Below are positions 1 to 5,882 of a DNA stretch of 6,118 nucleotides, in pieces (position 1 is the first letter of the stretch; every line of letters begins with the position of its first letter). The notes below the pieces were generated by a model. That model had not been told where the DNA came from. It worked only from the letters and a program-made list of their open reading frames with translations, and ran no database searches. The DNA is from Methanobacterium sp. GTDB taxonomy: Archaea > Methanobacteriota > Methanobacteria > Methanobacteriales > Methanobacteriaceae. Position numbers and translations under genes: made by a program. The stretch lies in contig PLTK01000058.1 in NCBI GenBank assembly GCA_003164415.1, positions 7,361 through 13,478 of the forward strand, written 5' to 3'.

Positions 1-19
1 TAAAATACACAAATTAAAG

Positions 20-35
20 TTCAATAAAATTTGAA
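20..35. promoter_or_regulatory. Single palindromic unit resembling the 17-bp-period operator arrays
   Basis: The 16-mer TTCAATAAAATTTGAA matches 14 of 16 positions of the unit found at 848-863 and 1485-1500. It ends 45 nt before the start codon of the truncated FMN reductase, close to the 46 and 51 nt seen for the two full arrays. No second unit is visible 17 bp to either side, and the region is very AT-rich, so a chance match is possible. Confidence 0.3.
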
Positions 36-66
36 TAATTTGAAAGATTATAGGTATACATTAATC

Positions 67-73
67 AGGGTGA
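67..73 (+). promoter_or_regulatory. Ribosome binding site of the truncated FMN reductase
   Basis: AGGGTGA lies 7 nt before the ATG at 81 and fits the archaeal anti-Shine-Dalgarno sequence (GGTGA core). It fixes the start of the broken gene and shows that its 5' end is intact. Confidence 0.6.
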
Positions 74-80
74 AACTGTA

Positions 81-278
81 ATGGGTAAAAAAGTATTAGT
101 GTTATCAGGCAGCCCGAGGAAAGGTGGAAACTCCGATTTATTATGTGATCAGTTTGTATTAGGGGCAAAGGAAACAGTCAATCAAACTGAGAAAGTTTTT
201 TTAAGAGATAAAGAAATAAATTATTGTCTGGCCTGTGATATATGCAAAACGAATGATGGATGGTTGATCCTTTCATAG
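81..278 (+). pseudogene. Truncated flavodoxin-like NAD(P)H-dependent FMN reductase / iron-sulfur flavoprotein, N-terminal fragment
   Basis: The 65-residue frame begins like the NADPH-dependent FMN reductase/flavodoxin-like family. A first beta strand (KKVLVLSGSPRKGGNSD, residues 3-19) contains the SGSPRKGGNS loop that binds the FMN phosphate, followed by a helix. Next comes INYCLACDICKTND (46-59) with Cys49, Cys52 and Cys55. Spacing CX2CX2C is typical of iron-sulfur flavoproteins of methanogens, where a fourth Cys follows a few residues later. Here family similarity stops at about Gly60, just before that position, and the frame ends after five unrelated residues. Full members have roughly 180-200 residues, so about two thirds is missing, including the rest of the flavodoxin fold. 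The start has a good ribosome binding site. The residues after Gly60 are antisense to the neighbouring remnant, so the break is a junction and not a point mutation. The fragment is almost certainly not a working enzyme. Confidence 0.8.
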
Positions 279-730
279 AAGTTATTTCCTTCTAATATTC
301 CGTGCATGAAAATTGTTAGCTCTGATCCAAGACTGAATACTAACTTCTCAGAATGTTGTATACGTAATTTTTCAGCAGCACCTACGGCTTTAACAATATA
401 GTCAAGAGTTTCTTCTTGATTTTTATCCCAAATCTCTGGAGAGAACCATATTTCTAATCCTTGTTTAAGAGCATCTTTGGCTGCTATTACTAATCGGTTG
501 ATATCTAGACCGCAAATTCTAACTGTATTACAGAAGGTCATTTTTAATGATCTCAAGTTTTCGGTGCACAACATTTGGATCAAAATTTGGGCGCCAATTT
601 TTTTATTTCCCAACATAACCCTTCCAACATCATAACATATTCCTTTTCGTTTTATTTGACTAACTTTCCTTTTAATTTTGATTATCTGGTTTATAAAAAA
701 TTTAATTTTATTACTGGTTGATGCATCCAT
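221..730 (-). pseudogene. Truncated, frame-damaged TIM-barrel glycosidase-like conserved protein, N-terminal fragment
   Basis: The minus-strand frame of 169 residues shows conserved blocks of a hypothetical family that looks like a TIM-barrel glycoside hydrolase: KGICYDVGRVM (29-39), NTVRICGLDINRL (68-80), GLEIWFSPE (91-99), FSLGSELTIFM (132-142, with Glu137 in a barrel-strand setting) and EGNNFYERINHPSF (147-160). I recall members labelled 'abortive infection protein' in databases, but I do not trust that name as a function. Similarity ends near residue 160 (base 251); the last nine residues are antisense of the FMN reductase remnant. Residues about 45-66 do not fit the family. The neighbouring frame of the same DNA instead reads FDPNVVHRKLEIIKNDL, which does fit. 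So a lesion in the T7 run 598-604 and a second near 533 shift the frame out and back. Related proteins are longer, probably 350 or more residues. The piece is a decaying gene; no strong ribosome binding site precedes the ATG at 730. Confidence 0.7.
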
Positions 731-791
731 TTAAATTTAGAATCTTTCAGTATGTATAACAGTATTTTTCTTATTAAATTAAGTTATTTCT

Positions 792-863
792 ATGGGTACA
801 TTTAAATATGAAGTTCATTAAGATATGAATTACAATAAAATAGTAATTTCATTAAAATATGAA
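792..863. repeat. Operator-like array A: four palindromic units with 17-bp period, upstream of the AbrB-type gene
   Basis: Four 16-bp units start at 797, 814, 831 and 848, exactly 17 bp apart with one linker base each: TACATTTAAATATGAA, TTCATTAAGATATGAA, TACAATAAAATAGTAA and TTCATTAAAATATGAA. Units have the inverted arms TTCAT/ATGAA around six AT bases. The whole block, including ATGG at 792-795, aligns without gaps to 1429-1500 (about 60 of 72 positions), and the fourth units are identical. It ends 46 nt before the start codon at 910 and abuts the likely TATA box, the usual place for a regulator's binding sites. Self-regulation by the downstream AbrB-like protein is an inference. Confidence 0.8.
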
Positions 864-872
864 ATATTTATT
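862..872 (+). promoter_or_regulatory. Possible TATA box of the AbrB-type gene
   Basis: AAATATTTATT follows directly on the last array unit and lies about 38-48 nt before the ATG. Initiation about 25 nt downstream would leave a short leader containing the ribosome binding site. Other AT-rich positions nearby cannot be excluded. Confidence 0.35.
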
Positions 873-909
873 AAGGCAATTGTTTGATTAAATTAAAGAG
901 GGATAGGAA

Positions 910-1152
910 ATGACTGAAATAAAAAAGGGTAAATATTTCTTTGGGACCGTTAAGATAGGTGAACGGGGGCAGATTGTTATTCCTAAAGAAGCTAGAGATG
1001 TGTTTGAAATAACACCTGGAGACAATTTACTGTTGGTTGGAGATGTAGAAAAAGGGATTGCAATAGTAAAAGCAGATTTAATGAAAGATCTTGCGCTTAA
1101 AATCTTAGATAACATGAACAACGTCCAAGATATTATTGATTCTGATAAATAA
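910..1152 (+). CDS. AbrB/MazE/SpoVT-family DNA-binding protein
   Basis: This 80-residue protein is a small swapped-hairpin (AbrB/SpoVT) transcription factor. Residues 11-54 form the domain: FGTVKIGERGQIVIPKEARD contains the family hallmark GQIVIPKEAR (20-29), followed by the FEITPGDNLLLVG beta segment (32-44). The charged C-terminal tail (55-80) is probably helical and may serve dimer or higher-order contacts. Length fits the family. The ATG at 910 is preceded by AGAGGGATAGG, an acceptable ribosome binding site. In archaeal genomes such genes often sit beside ABC-2 exporters, as here, where the exporter operon starts 399 nt downstream on the same strand. An almost identical four-unit operator array precedes both this gene and the exporter, which suggests autoregulation and control of the exporter. 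It is not obviously half of a toxin-antitoxin pair: no PIN or MazF-like frame adjoins it. The family call is firm; the regulon is inferred. Confidence 0.9.
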   Translation: MTEIKKGKYFFGTVKIGERGQIVIPKEARDVFEITPGDNLLLVGDVEKGIAIVKADLMKDLALKILDNMNNVQDIIDSDK

Positions 1153-1209
1153 TGAGTAGGATATGATTTGAAATTTGATAAATTCTTAAATAATTTTTAT
1201 TTCTAAGGC

Positions 1210-1216
1210 TTTTTTT
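1210..1216 (+). terminator. Oligo-T terminator after the AbrB-type gene
   Basis: A run of seven T follows GGC, 58 nt after the stop codon. Euryarchaeal RNA polymerase commonly stops at such U-tracts without a hairpin. A second T-rich stretch follows at 1226-1230. Confidence 0.4.
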
Positions 1217-1243
1217 ATAATAAACTTTTTATATGTTAATAAG

Positions 1244-1299
1244 AATTAGGGTTTGGTTTATTTGATATTCTGCTTTCCATAACTAAGCCTAATTTTTTT
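1244..1299 (+). terminator. Stem-loop followed by T7, possible terminator or 3' end of a small RNA
   Basis: AATTAGGGTT (1244-1253) pairs with AAGCCTAATT (1285-1294) in 9 of 10 positions around a loop of about 31 nt, and a T7 run (1293-1299) overlaps the 3' arm. This resembles an intrinsic terminator, although a T7 run already exists at 1210. It may back up the first signal or end a separate short transcript. Confidence 0.35.
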
Positions 1300-1428
1300 A
1301 TAATCCTCGGGGTCTAGATGAAGCTGGATTGTTTTAAATATCGAAAAATTGCCTTTTAATTCTTAGCATAATTTTTAGATTTTAAGAAATTTTAACCCTT
1401 TTTAAGATTTTTTTTATTTTAAAATATG

Positions 1429-1500
1429 ATGGAAACACTTAAATAAGATTTTCATTAAAGTAGGAATTACAGTAAAGTAGGAATTTCATTAAAATATGAA
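1429..1500. repeat. Operator-like array B: four palindromic units with 17-bp period, upstream of the ABC exporter operon
   Basis: Units start at 1434, 1451, 1468 and 1485: AACACTTAAATAAGAT (degenerate), TTCATTAAAGTAGGAA, TACAGTAAAGTAGGAA and TTCATTAAAATATGAA. The 17-bp period and unit order match array A (third unit begins TACA in both; fourth unit identical). The array ends 51 nt before the ATG at 1552 and touches the likely TATA box TTTTTATAAT. The paired arrays point to one regulator acting on both transcription units. Whether binding blocks or recruits the transcription machinery cannot be told from sequence. Confidence 0.8.
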
Positions 1501-1510
1501 TTTTTATAAT
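1501..1510 (+). promoter_or_regulatory. Likely TATA box of the ABC exporter operon
   Basis: TTTTTATAAT directly follows the last unit of array B, 42-51 nt before the start codon. Initiation near 1530 would give a leader of about 20 nt carrying the ribosome binding site GGGTGA (1540-1545), 6 nt before the ATG. Confidence 0.45.
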
Positions 1511-1551
1511 GATCTATAATATGTTCAACTTAAAAAAAAGGGTGAAGGCTT

Positions 1552-2559
1552 ATGGTAGAGTATGCTTTAGAAGTAAATAAACTAACAAAGAAATTTGGTA
1601 ACTTTACAGCAGTAAATGATTTATCACTTAACGTGAAGCAAAATGAAATATTTGGTTTTCTTGGACCAAACGGAGCAGGAAAAAGTACTACAATAAGAAT
1701 GCTATGCACCCTTGCCAAACCCACATCTGGTTCGGCAAAGATTGCAGGTTATGACCTCATAAAAGATCCATCAAAAGTTCGTCAAAAGATTGGATTAGTC
1801 GCAGAAAAAATGATAATGTACGAAGATCTTACTGCAGCCGAAAATCTACGATTCTTTGGTAAAATCTACAAAATGCCAAAAAAGAAACGAGAAGAACGAA
1901 TTGATCAATTATTAAATCTGGTGGATATGGAAAAATGGAAGGACACACAGATATCTAAATTTTCAACAGGCATGAAACAACGTATTAATGTTATAAGAGC
2001 CCTTTTACCCGAACCAGAAATACTCTTTATGGACGAACCAACCCTGGGATTGGATCCTCAGACAACATTTGCAATAAGAGAAATTATCCGAGATATTAAC
2101 AACAAAGGAGTTACAGTCATATTAACAACACATGCAATGACTGAGGCAGAATTATTGAGTGATCATATTGCAATTATTGACCATGGGGAAGTTGCAGCTT
2201 TAGATACACCTCAAAATCTAAAAAATATATTGTATAAAAGTGACACCTCTATTTTCACAACAAAGATCATGAATCTAACACATAATATGATAGAAAAAGT
2301 CAGGTCACTAAATGTTGTTACAGCACTGGCACAGCAGGATGATCAGAATCTTAAAATCAGTGCTCGTGGTGCTGGGTCTCTTAATCAAATTATTGATGCC
2401 ATCAGAGTTGAAGGTGGAGATATCTTCTCAATTACAAACAGTAACGAATCCACATTGGAAGATGTTTTCCTAACAGTTACAGGTAAAGAAATACGGGACC
2501 ATGCAACCGATAAATCTAATATATTACAGCACAGCACACCACAGTCAAGGGTAAGGTAA
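1552..2559 (+). CDS. ABC-2 type exporter, ATP-binding protein (DrrA/CcmA-like)
   Basis: This 335-residue protein is the cytoplasmic ATPase that powers the permease encoded 4 nt downstream. It has Walker A GPNGAGKST (38-46), a signature FSTGMKQR (137-144), Walker B and D-loop ILFMDEPTLGLDP (157-169) and the switch histidine His194 in LTTHAM. At the Q-loop the usual Gln is replaced by Glu85 in GLVAEKMIMYEDLTAAENL, a variant I associate with this DrrA-like branch. Residues about 230-312 form the C-terminal DUF4162-type domain, ending with the typical STLEDVFLTVTGKEIRD. A polar tail of some 20 residues follows. The start has an excellent ribosome binding site (GGGTGA, 6 nt spacing). Members export drugs, lipids or other hydrophobic compounds; nothing here identifies the substrate. 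Regulation through the four-unit array just upstream is likely. Confidence 0.95.
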   Translation: MVEYALEVNKLTKKFGNFTAVNDLSLNVKQNEIFGFLGPNGAGKSTTIRMLCTLAKPTSGSAKIAGYDLIKDPSKVRQKIGLVAEKMIMYEDLTAAENLRFFGKIYKMPKKKREERIDQLLNLVDMEKWKDTQISKFSTGMKQRINVIRALLPEPEILFMDEPTLGLDPQTTFAIREIIRDINNKGVTVILTTHAMTEAELLSDHIAIIDHGEVAALDTPQNLKNILYKSDTSIFTTKIMNLTHNMIEKVRSLNVVTALAQQDDQNLKISARGAGSLNQIIDAIRVEGGDIFSITNSNESTLEDVFLTVTGKEIRDHATDKSNILQHSTPQSRVR

Positions 2560-2563
2560 TAAT

Positions 2564-3748
2564 ATGGATTTAATAGATATAATAAAAGACAGTTATTACA
2601 TAATGCAAAAAGATTTACTTGGACTTAGACGTAACCATACATCGTTAGCCGCATTAATACTCCTACCCATTGCATTCCTGCTCATGTTTGGGTTTATTTT
2701 TCCAGGTGCTAACACACAAGAACACATACCCGTGGGAATGGTAGATCTCGATAATGGCAGTGCCAGTAATGCATTCGTTGCACAGATAGATACAATGAAT
2801 AAAAACTCGGGTGCAATGAATATTGAAAATTTTTCAAGCGTGGAAGCAGCTAAAACACAGATCAACCGAGGAAATTTATATGGTACATTTATTATACCTC
2901 CAGGTTTTTCTGATAATCTAACCAATGGAAAATCAGCAAATGTTATAGTATATGTAGATAACAGTAACCCACAAGTTTCAGCACAGATCGAAAGTACTGC
3001 ATCGAACACGATCACAGGATTAAATGGAATGCAAGCACAGATCAATGTATTAAAAATGGGCTCAACAACAAATAAAACCATGAATACACAGGCCATAGTT
3101 TTTCCCTTCACACAAAATATTGAAACAGCAATACCTGGTAAAACCAATTATTTCAATTTCCTAGCACCGGGACTAATGATAATGATTGTTATGATAACAG
3201 TTATGACAGGTATTCCCGAGGCAATTTCAAAAGAAAAGGAAATGGGAACATTTGATGGTATGTTATCTGCACCAATCAATCAAGTATCCATCATTCTGGG
3301 ATATACGGCATCATTATGTGTCAAAGGATTTTCGCAGTGTATTTTAGTCCTAGTTATAGCTATAATATTTTTTGGTGTAACAATTCAAGGAAGTATAATA
3401 TTAGCATTTTTCTTGCTGTTATTAGGTATTTTCAGCTTTGTGGGCATTGGAATATTAGCTGTTGCTGCTTCAAAAGATCAAGCTACAGGAACAACAATAG
3501 TGAATTTAATAATGTTTCCCATGATGTTTCTTGCGGGTATATTCTATCCTATACAACAAATGCCATGGTTTATGCAAGATATATCCAAGATAATACCATT
3601 AACGTATGCAGCAGATGCAATGCGAAAAGTTATGTTATTAAATGCGAATATCAACGATGTACTAATACAAATACTCATACTTCTAGTTTTTGGATTAGTG
3701 ACAATGGGTATTGCAATACCACTATTTAGAAAATCAATGACAACATAA
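2564..3748 (+). CDS. ABC-2 type exporter, membrane permease
   Basis: This 394-residue integral membrane protein is the partner of the preceding ATPase, with a 4-nt gap and AGGGTAAGG as a modest ribosome binding site, so the two are surely co-transcribed. The layout is that of the ABC2_membrane_3 / YhgE-like branch. A cytoplasmic amphipathic start (1-24) leads to TM1 (about 27-46), and a large extracytoplasmic domain (47-195) carries the IPVGMVDLDNG and YGTFIIPPGFSDNL blocks. TM2 (198-218) is followed by the coupling region PEAISKEKEMGTFDGMLSAPI (218-238, matching the IxxERExGTxExLLxTP pattern). TM3-TM5 span about 243-332, then FYPIQQMPWFMQDISKIIPLTYAADAMR (327-354) and TM6 (366-388). Length is normal and no lesion is seen. 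It should form a homodimer with two ATPase subunits. Substrate unknown; drug or lipid efflux is the usual guess for this family. Confidence 0.95.
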   Translation: MDLIDIIKDSYYIMQKDLLGLRRNHTSLAALILLPIAFLLMFGFIFPGANTQEHIPVGMVDLDNGSASNAFVAQIDTMNKNSGAMNIENFSSVEAAKTQINRGNLYGTFIIPPGFSDNLTNGKSANVIVYVDNSNPQVSAQIESTASNTITGLNGMQAQINVLKMGSTTNKTMNTQAIVFPFTQNIETAIPGKTNYFNFLAPGLMIMIVMITVMTGIPEAISKEKEMGTFDGMLSAPINQVSIILGYTASLCVKGFSQCILVLVIAIIFFGVTIQGSIILAFFLLLLGIFSFVGIGILAVAASKDQATGTTIVNLIMFPMMFLAGIFYPIQQMPWFMQDISKIIPLTYAADAMRKVMLLNANINDVLIQILILLVFGLVTMGIAIPLFRKSMTT

Positions 3749-3753
3749 AATGT

Positions 3754-3759
3754 AAAAAA
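3754..3759 (-). terminator. Possible oligo-T terminator of the TetR gene
   Basis: A6 on the plus strand is T6 for the minus-strand transcript, about 72 nt beyond the TetR stop codon. The 82-nt gap between the convergent genes thus carries T-tracts for both directions. Confidence 0.3.
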
Positions 3760-3767
3760 TTAATATA

Positions 3768-3789
3768 TTTCTATTTTCTTATATTTTTT
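3768..3789 (+). terminator. T-rich terminator of the ABC exporter operon
   Basis: TTTCTATTTTCTTATATTTTTT lies about 20-40 nt after the permease stop and has a closing T6 run. No stable hairpin is seen; the signal is of the archaeal oligo-T kind. Confidence 0.4.
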
Positions 3790-3830
3790 CAAGTGCAGAT
3801 TTATTTGGATTAATACCTAATGCTCTTCTC

Positions 3831-4403
3831 TTATCCATATTCTTTTTTGTTAATATATTTTATTCCATCAAAAAATGTCTCAAAAAATATTTTTCTTTCT
3901 TGGGTCCCTGTCTGTAGTATGTATTCAACTGTAAATGTAAAATGTGCCGAAAAAAACCTAGAAATGTATTTGGGAGGTAAATCTTTCAATATTTTATTCT
4001 TAATTCCATCTTCTATTAAATTTAACAATTTTTTTTCATGATCAGGGAGTTTAGATTCGGTATTTTTAGTATTATATGGTGATGATTTAAATTGTATCAT
4101 AAATTTATATTTATCGGGATTATTCACACCCCATTCTACTCTTTCGAGCCAGAACTTTTCTAAAGATTCATAACCCACCGAAGATCCTATAAGATCCAGA
4201 AAGCTTGTTAAACTTTCCTCTTGTATAGAGGTGCCCAATTCACTAATTAAATCTACCTTAGTTTTAAAATATAAATAAAGAGTCCCTGTTGCAACACCGG
4301 CTTCTTTTGAAATTAGAGAAGTTGATGTGTTATCTATACCTTTTTCAACAAACAGCTTCAATGCTGATTCAAGAATTTTCTTTTTTTTATCTTCTACAAC
4401 CAT
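3831..4403 (-). CDS. TetR/AcrR-family transcriptional regulator
   Basis: This 190-residue protein has the TetR layout. An N-terminal helix (KKKKILESALKLFVEKG, 6-22) precedes a helix-turn-helix (about 27-46, STSLISKEAGVATGTLYLYF), followed by KTKVDLI, the usual end of the DNA-binding domain. The rest (55-190) is an all-helical ligand-binding and dimerisation domain rich in Phe and Tyr, which would suit a hydrophobic ligand. I chose the ATG at 4403. The frame also runs back to a TTG at 4415, but that would add only MWSK and its upstream DNA lacks a binding site, whereas GTGGTC lies a few bases before the ATG. The gene faces the exporter operon and follows the aldo/keto reductase on the same strand after 221 nt. 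Two TetR-style palindromes sit in the promoter of that reductase, making it the best candidate target. Ligand unknown. Confidence 0.9.
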   Translation of the reverse strand: MVVEDKKKKILESALKLFVEKGIDNTSTSLISKEAGVATGTLYLYFKTKVDLISELGTSIQEESLTSFLDLIGSSVGYESLEKFWLERVEWGVNNPDKYKFMIQFKSSPYNTKNTESKLPDHEKKLLNLIEDGIKNKILKDLPPKYISRFFSAHFTFTVEYILQTGTQERKIFFETFFDGIKYINKKEYG

Positions 4404-4442
4404 TTTTGACCACAATTTTTTATTTTATTCCATTATAATCTA

Positions 4443-4472
4443 TTATTATAGTTAAATTGTATTTTATAATAA
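4443..4472. promoter_or_regulatory. AT-rich inverted repeat upstream of the TetR gene
   Basis: TTATTATA (4443-4450) and TATAATAA (4465-4472) are perfect inverted arms around a 14-nt spacer, 40-69 nt before the TetR start. It could be a self-control site, but arms made only of A and T are easily found by chance here, and it does not resemble the TGAATGA operators at 5951-5988. Confidence 0.25.
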
Positions 4473-4484
4473 CTCTAATTTTTT

Positions 4485-4494
4485 TTATATATAG
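4485..4494 (-). promoter_or_regulatory. Likely TATA box of the TetR gene
   Basis: On the minus strand this reads CTATATATAA, the best TATA match in the 221-nt gap. Initiation about 25 nt downstream would leave a leader of some 55 nt. No oligo-T terminator for the reductase transcript is visible in the gap (no plus-strand A-run of five or more), so some read-through from the reductase into the TetR gene is possible. Confidence 0.35.
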
Positions 4495-4624
4495 ATAATT
4501 TCATTTGGAAGTTAAATACTTCTTTCTGCAATTTTCATCACATCTTTAACAATGCAGATTCATTAGAAATTTTACATACTCATTCGTATACAGGGCAGTT
4601 ATTATAATTCATGACCTATATCTG

Positions 4625-5863
4625 CTACGTTTTTCTGAATCTTTTCGATATCTTATTATTCCATGAGGGTATTGTTAGCATGACAAATTTGCCTAAAACA
4701 CCAATTATTTTAACTTTATACTTGAATCCTGGGCTTTCTAAATCACTGCTGACGTCTTTTAAAAGTGAAGGAACATCCAATTTTTGTGGACAGGCCCTAG
4801 CACATTTTCCACAATCATTACAGATCCCTGCATATCCGGCTTTAGATGTGCTACCTCCTAAATACATTGCATAGACAAAGGAAGCTTGTTTATCGTTGAA
4901 TATGTATTTCTTATTGTATAGTTCAAAACACATCGGAATATTAACACCTTTGGGACAGGGCATACAGTAACCACATCCGGTACAGTCCACCTTCATTAGT
5001 TCGTTGTAAACATCTTTAACTTCATCGTAAAGTTTCAGTTCTTCATTATGAATTGAATCGGGCAAAGTCTCATTTGTAACTTTAATATTCTCTTTAACCT
5101 CTTCAATTTTCCCCATTCCTGAAATTACACAAGCAACTTCTGGATGGTTTAAAACCCATCTTAAAGCCCATTCAGCAGGGGTTCTTTTAATTTTTGATTT
5201 ATTCCAAATTTCAATTGCCTTTTCAGGCACATTTCCAGCGAGGATTCCCCCTTTTAATGGTTCCATTACAAATACAGTTAATCCTTTAGATGCGGCATAT
5301 TTTAATCCTTCTGTTCCTGCCTGATTAGTCTCATCTAAAAAATTATATTGGATAAGACAAACATCCCATTTGTAAGTATCCACAATTTTTTTAAAAGCAT
5401 CCATATTGTCGTGAAATGAGAATCCTATATTATTTATTTTTCCATCTTTCTTGGCATTTTCTAGAAATTCGAGAACACCCAGTTCTTTAAGTACAAAAAA
5501 GTTGTTCTCATCTAAACTATGAAGTAAATAATAATCAATATGGTCTGTTTGAAGTTTATCTAGCTGTGTTTCCAGATAGTTTTCCATATCTTCAGTTTTT
5601 TTAATGAACCATGACGGCATTTTGGTACAGATTTTTACTTTATCTCTGTATTCTCCTTGAAGTATTTCTCCGAGAAATAATTCACTGGATCCATTATGAT
5701 ATGGATATGCTGTATCAATCAGATTTAACCCGTGGTTTATTGCGTAGTATATCTGTTTTTTAGCTTCATCTTTATTAATTCTGCCATTATTAGTGGGTAA
5801 TCTCATAGCACCGTATCCAAGTGCCGAAATTTCGTCACCATTATTAGTTTTTCTCATCTGCAT
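4625..5863 (-). CDS. Aldo/keto reductase with C-terminal 4Fe-4S ferredoxin-like domain
   Basis: This is a 412-residue predicted oxidoreductase. Residues 1-270 form the AKR TIM barrel with the full catalytic tetrad: Asp50 and Tyr55 (LIDTAYPYHNG), Lys81 (ICTKMP) and His115 (YYLLHSL). EPLKGGIL (201-208) and the RTPAEWALRWVLNHPEVACVISGM block (227-250) mark the nicotinamide-cofactor side of the barrel. Two cysteine clusters follow: CTGCGYCMPCP (Cys294, 297, 300, 303) and CNDCGKCARACP (Cys348, 351, 354, 358), each expected to hold a 4Fe-4S centre, as in the AKR-ferredoxin proteins common in anaerobes. The natural substrate of that subfamily is not established; an exchange between NAD(P)H and a ferredoxin-like partner is plausible. 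The ATG at 5863 suits the family start (MQ-RK-NG-ISALGYG); another ATG lies two codons later with GTGAT better spaced. Twin TetR-type operators upstream suggest repression by the neighbouring regulator. Confidence 0.93.
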   Translation of the reverse strand: MQMRKTNNGDEISALGYGAMRLPTNNGRINKDEAKKQIYYAINHGLNLIDTAYPYHNGSSELFLGEILQGEYRDKVKICTKMPSWFIKKTEDMENYLETQLDKLQTDHIDYYLLHSLDENNFFVLKELGVLEFLENAKKDGKINNIGFSFHDNMDAFKKIVDTYKWDVCLIQYNFLDETNQAGTEGLKYAASKGLTVFVMEPLKGGILAGNVPEKAIEIWNKSKIKRTPAEWALRWVLNHPEVACVISGMGKIEEVKENIKVTNETLPDSIHNEELKLYDEVKDVYNELMKVDCTGCGYCMPCPKGVNIPMCFELYNKKYIFNDKQASFVYAMYLGGSTSKAGYAGICNDCGKCARACPQKLDVPSLLKDVSSDLESPGFKYKVKIIGVLGKFVMLTIPSWNNKISKRFRKT

Positions 5864-5882
5864 GTTATCACATTATATCATA

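Larger units (their letters stand above)
1153..1428. other. Non-coding stretch between the AbrB-type gene and array B
   Basis: This stretch, part of a 399-nt gap, shows no credible gene. It holds the two T-run signals listed separately, a small GC-richer island (about 1304-1327) in otherwise very AT-rich DNA, and another T8 run near 1409-1416. The longest ATG frame in the island (1318-1359, MKLDCFKYRKIAF) has 13 codons and no family resemblance. I see no riboswitch, tRNA or C/D-box pattern. Confidence 0.5.

Noticed and set aside
888..1121. Minus-strand frame opposite the AbrB-type gene
   Set aside because: It mirrors the conserved SpoVT domain coding sequence; no start signals and no known motif.
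910..1152. AbrB-type protein as the antitoxin of a toxin-antitoxin pair
   Set aside because: MazE-type antitoxins share this fold, but no toxin frame overlaps or follows; the next 399 nt are non-coding.
792..1500. CRISPR-like regularity of the 17-bp repeats
   Set aside because: The units are separated by a single base, so there are no unique spacers, and no cas gene is nearby. The arrays fit operator iterons at promoters.
2596..3147. Minus-strand open frame of 183 codons opposite the permease
   Set aside because: It is antisense to a conserved coding region, has no family resemblance and no promoter or ribosome binding site.
3316..3729. Open frame of 137 codons on the plus strand inside the permease gene
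   Set aside because: It is the out-of-frame reading of a gene with clear ABC-2 permease features, has no binding site of its own, and its Tyr/Cys/Asn-rich composition is typical of a shadow frame.
4404..4415. TTG start for the TetR gene adding four residues
   Set aside because: The extension MWSK adds nothing conserved, and the upstream DNA lacks a binding site; the ATG at 4403 is preferred.
4525..4558. TCTGCA/TGCAGA inverted repeat as a terminator of the aldo/keto reductase
   Set aside because: Only 6 bp with a 22-nt loop and no following T-run on the minus strand; likely chance.
4611..4874. Plus-strand frame of 87 codons at the end of the aldo/keto reductase
   Set aside because: It overlaps the conserved 4Fe-4S cysteine region on the opposite strand and has no features of its own.
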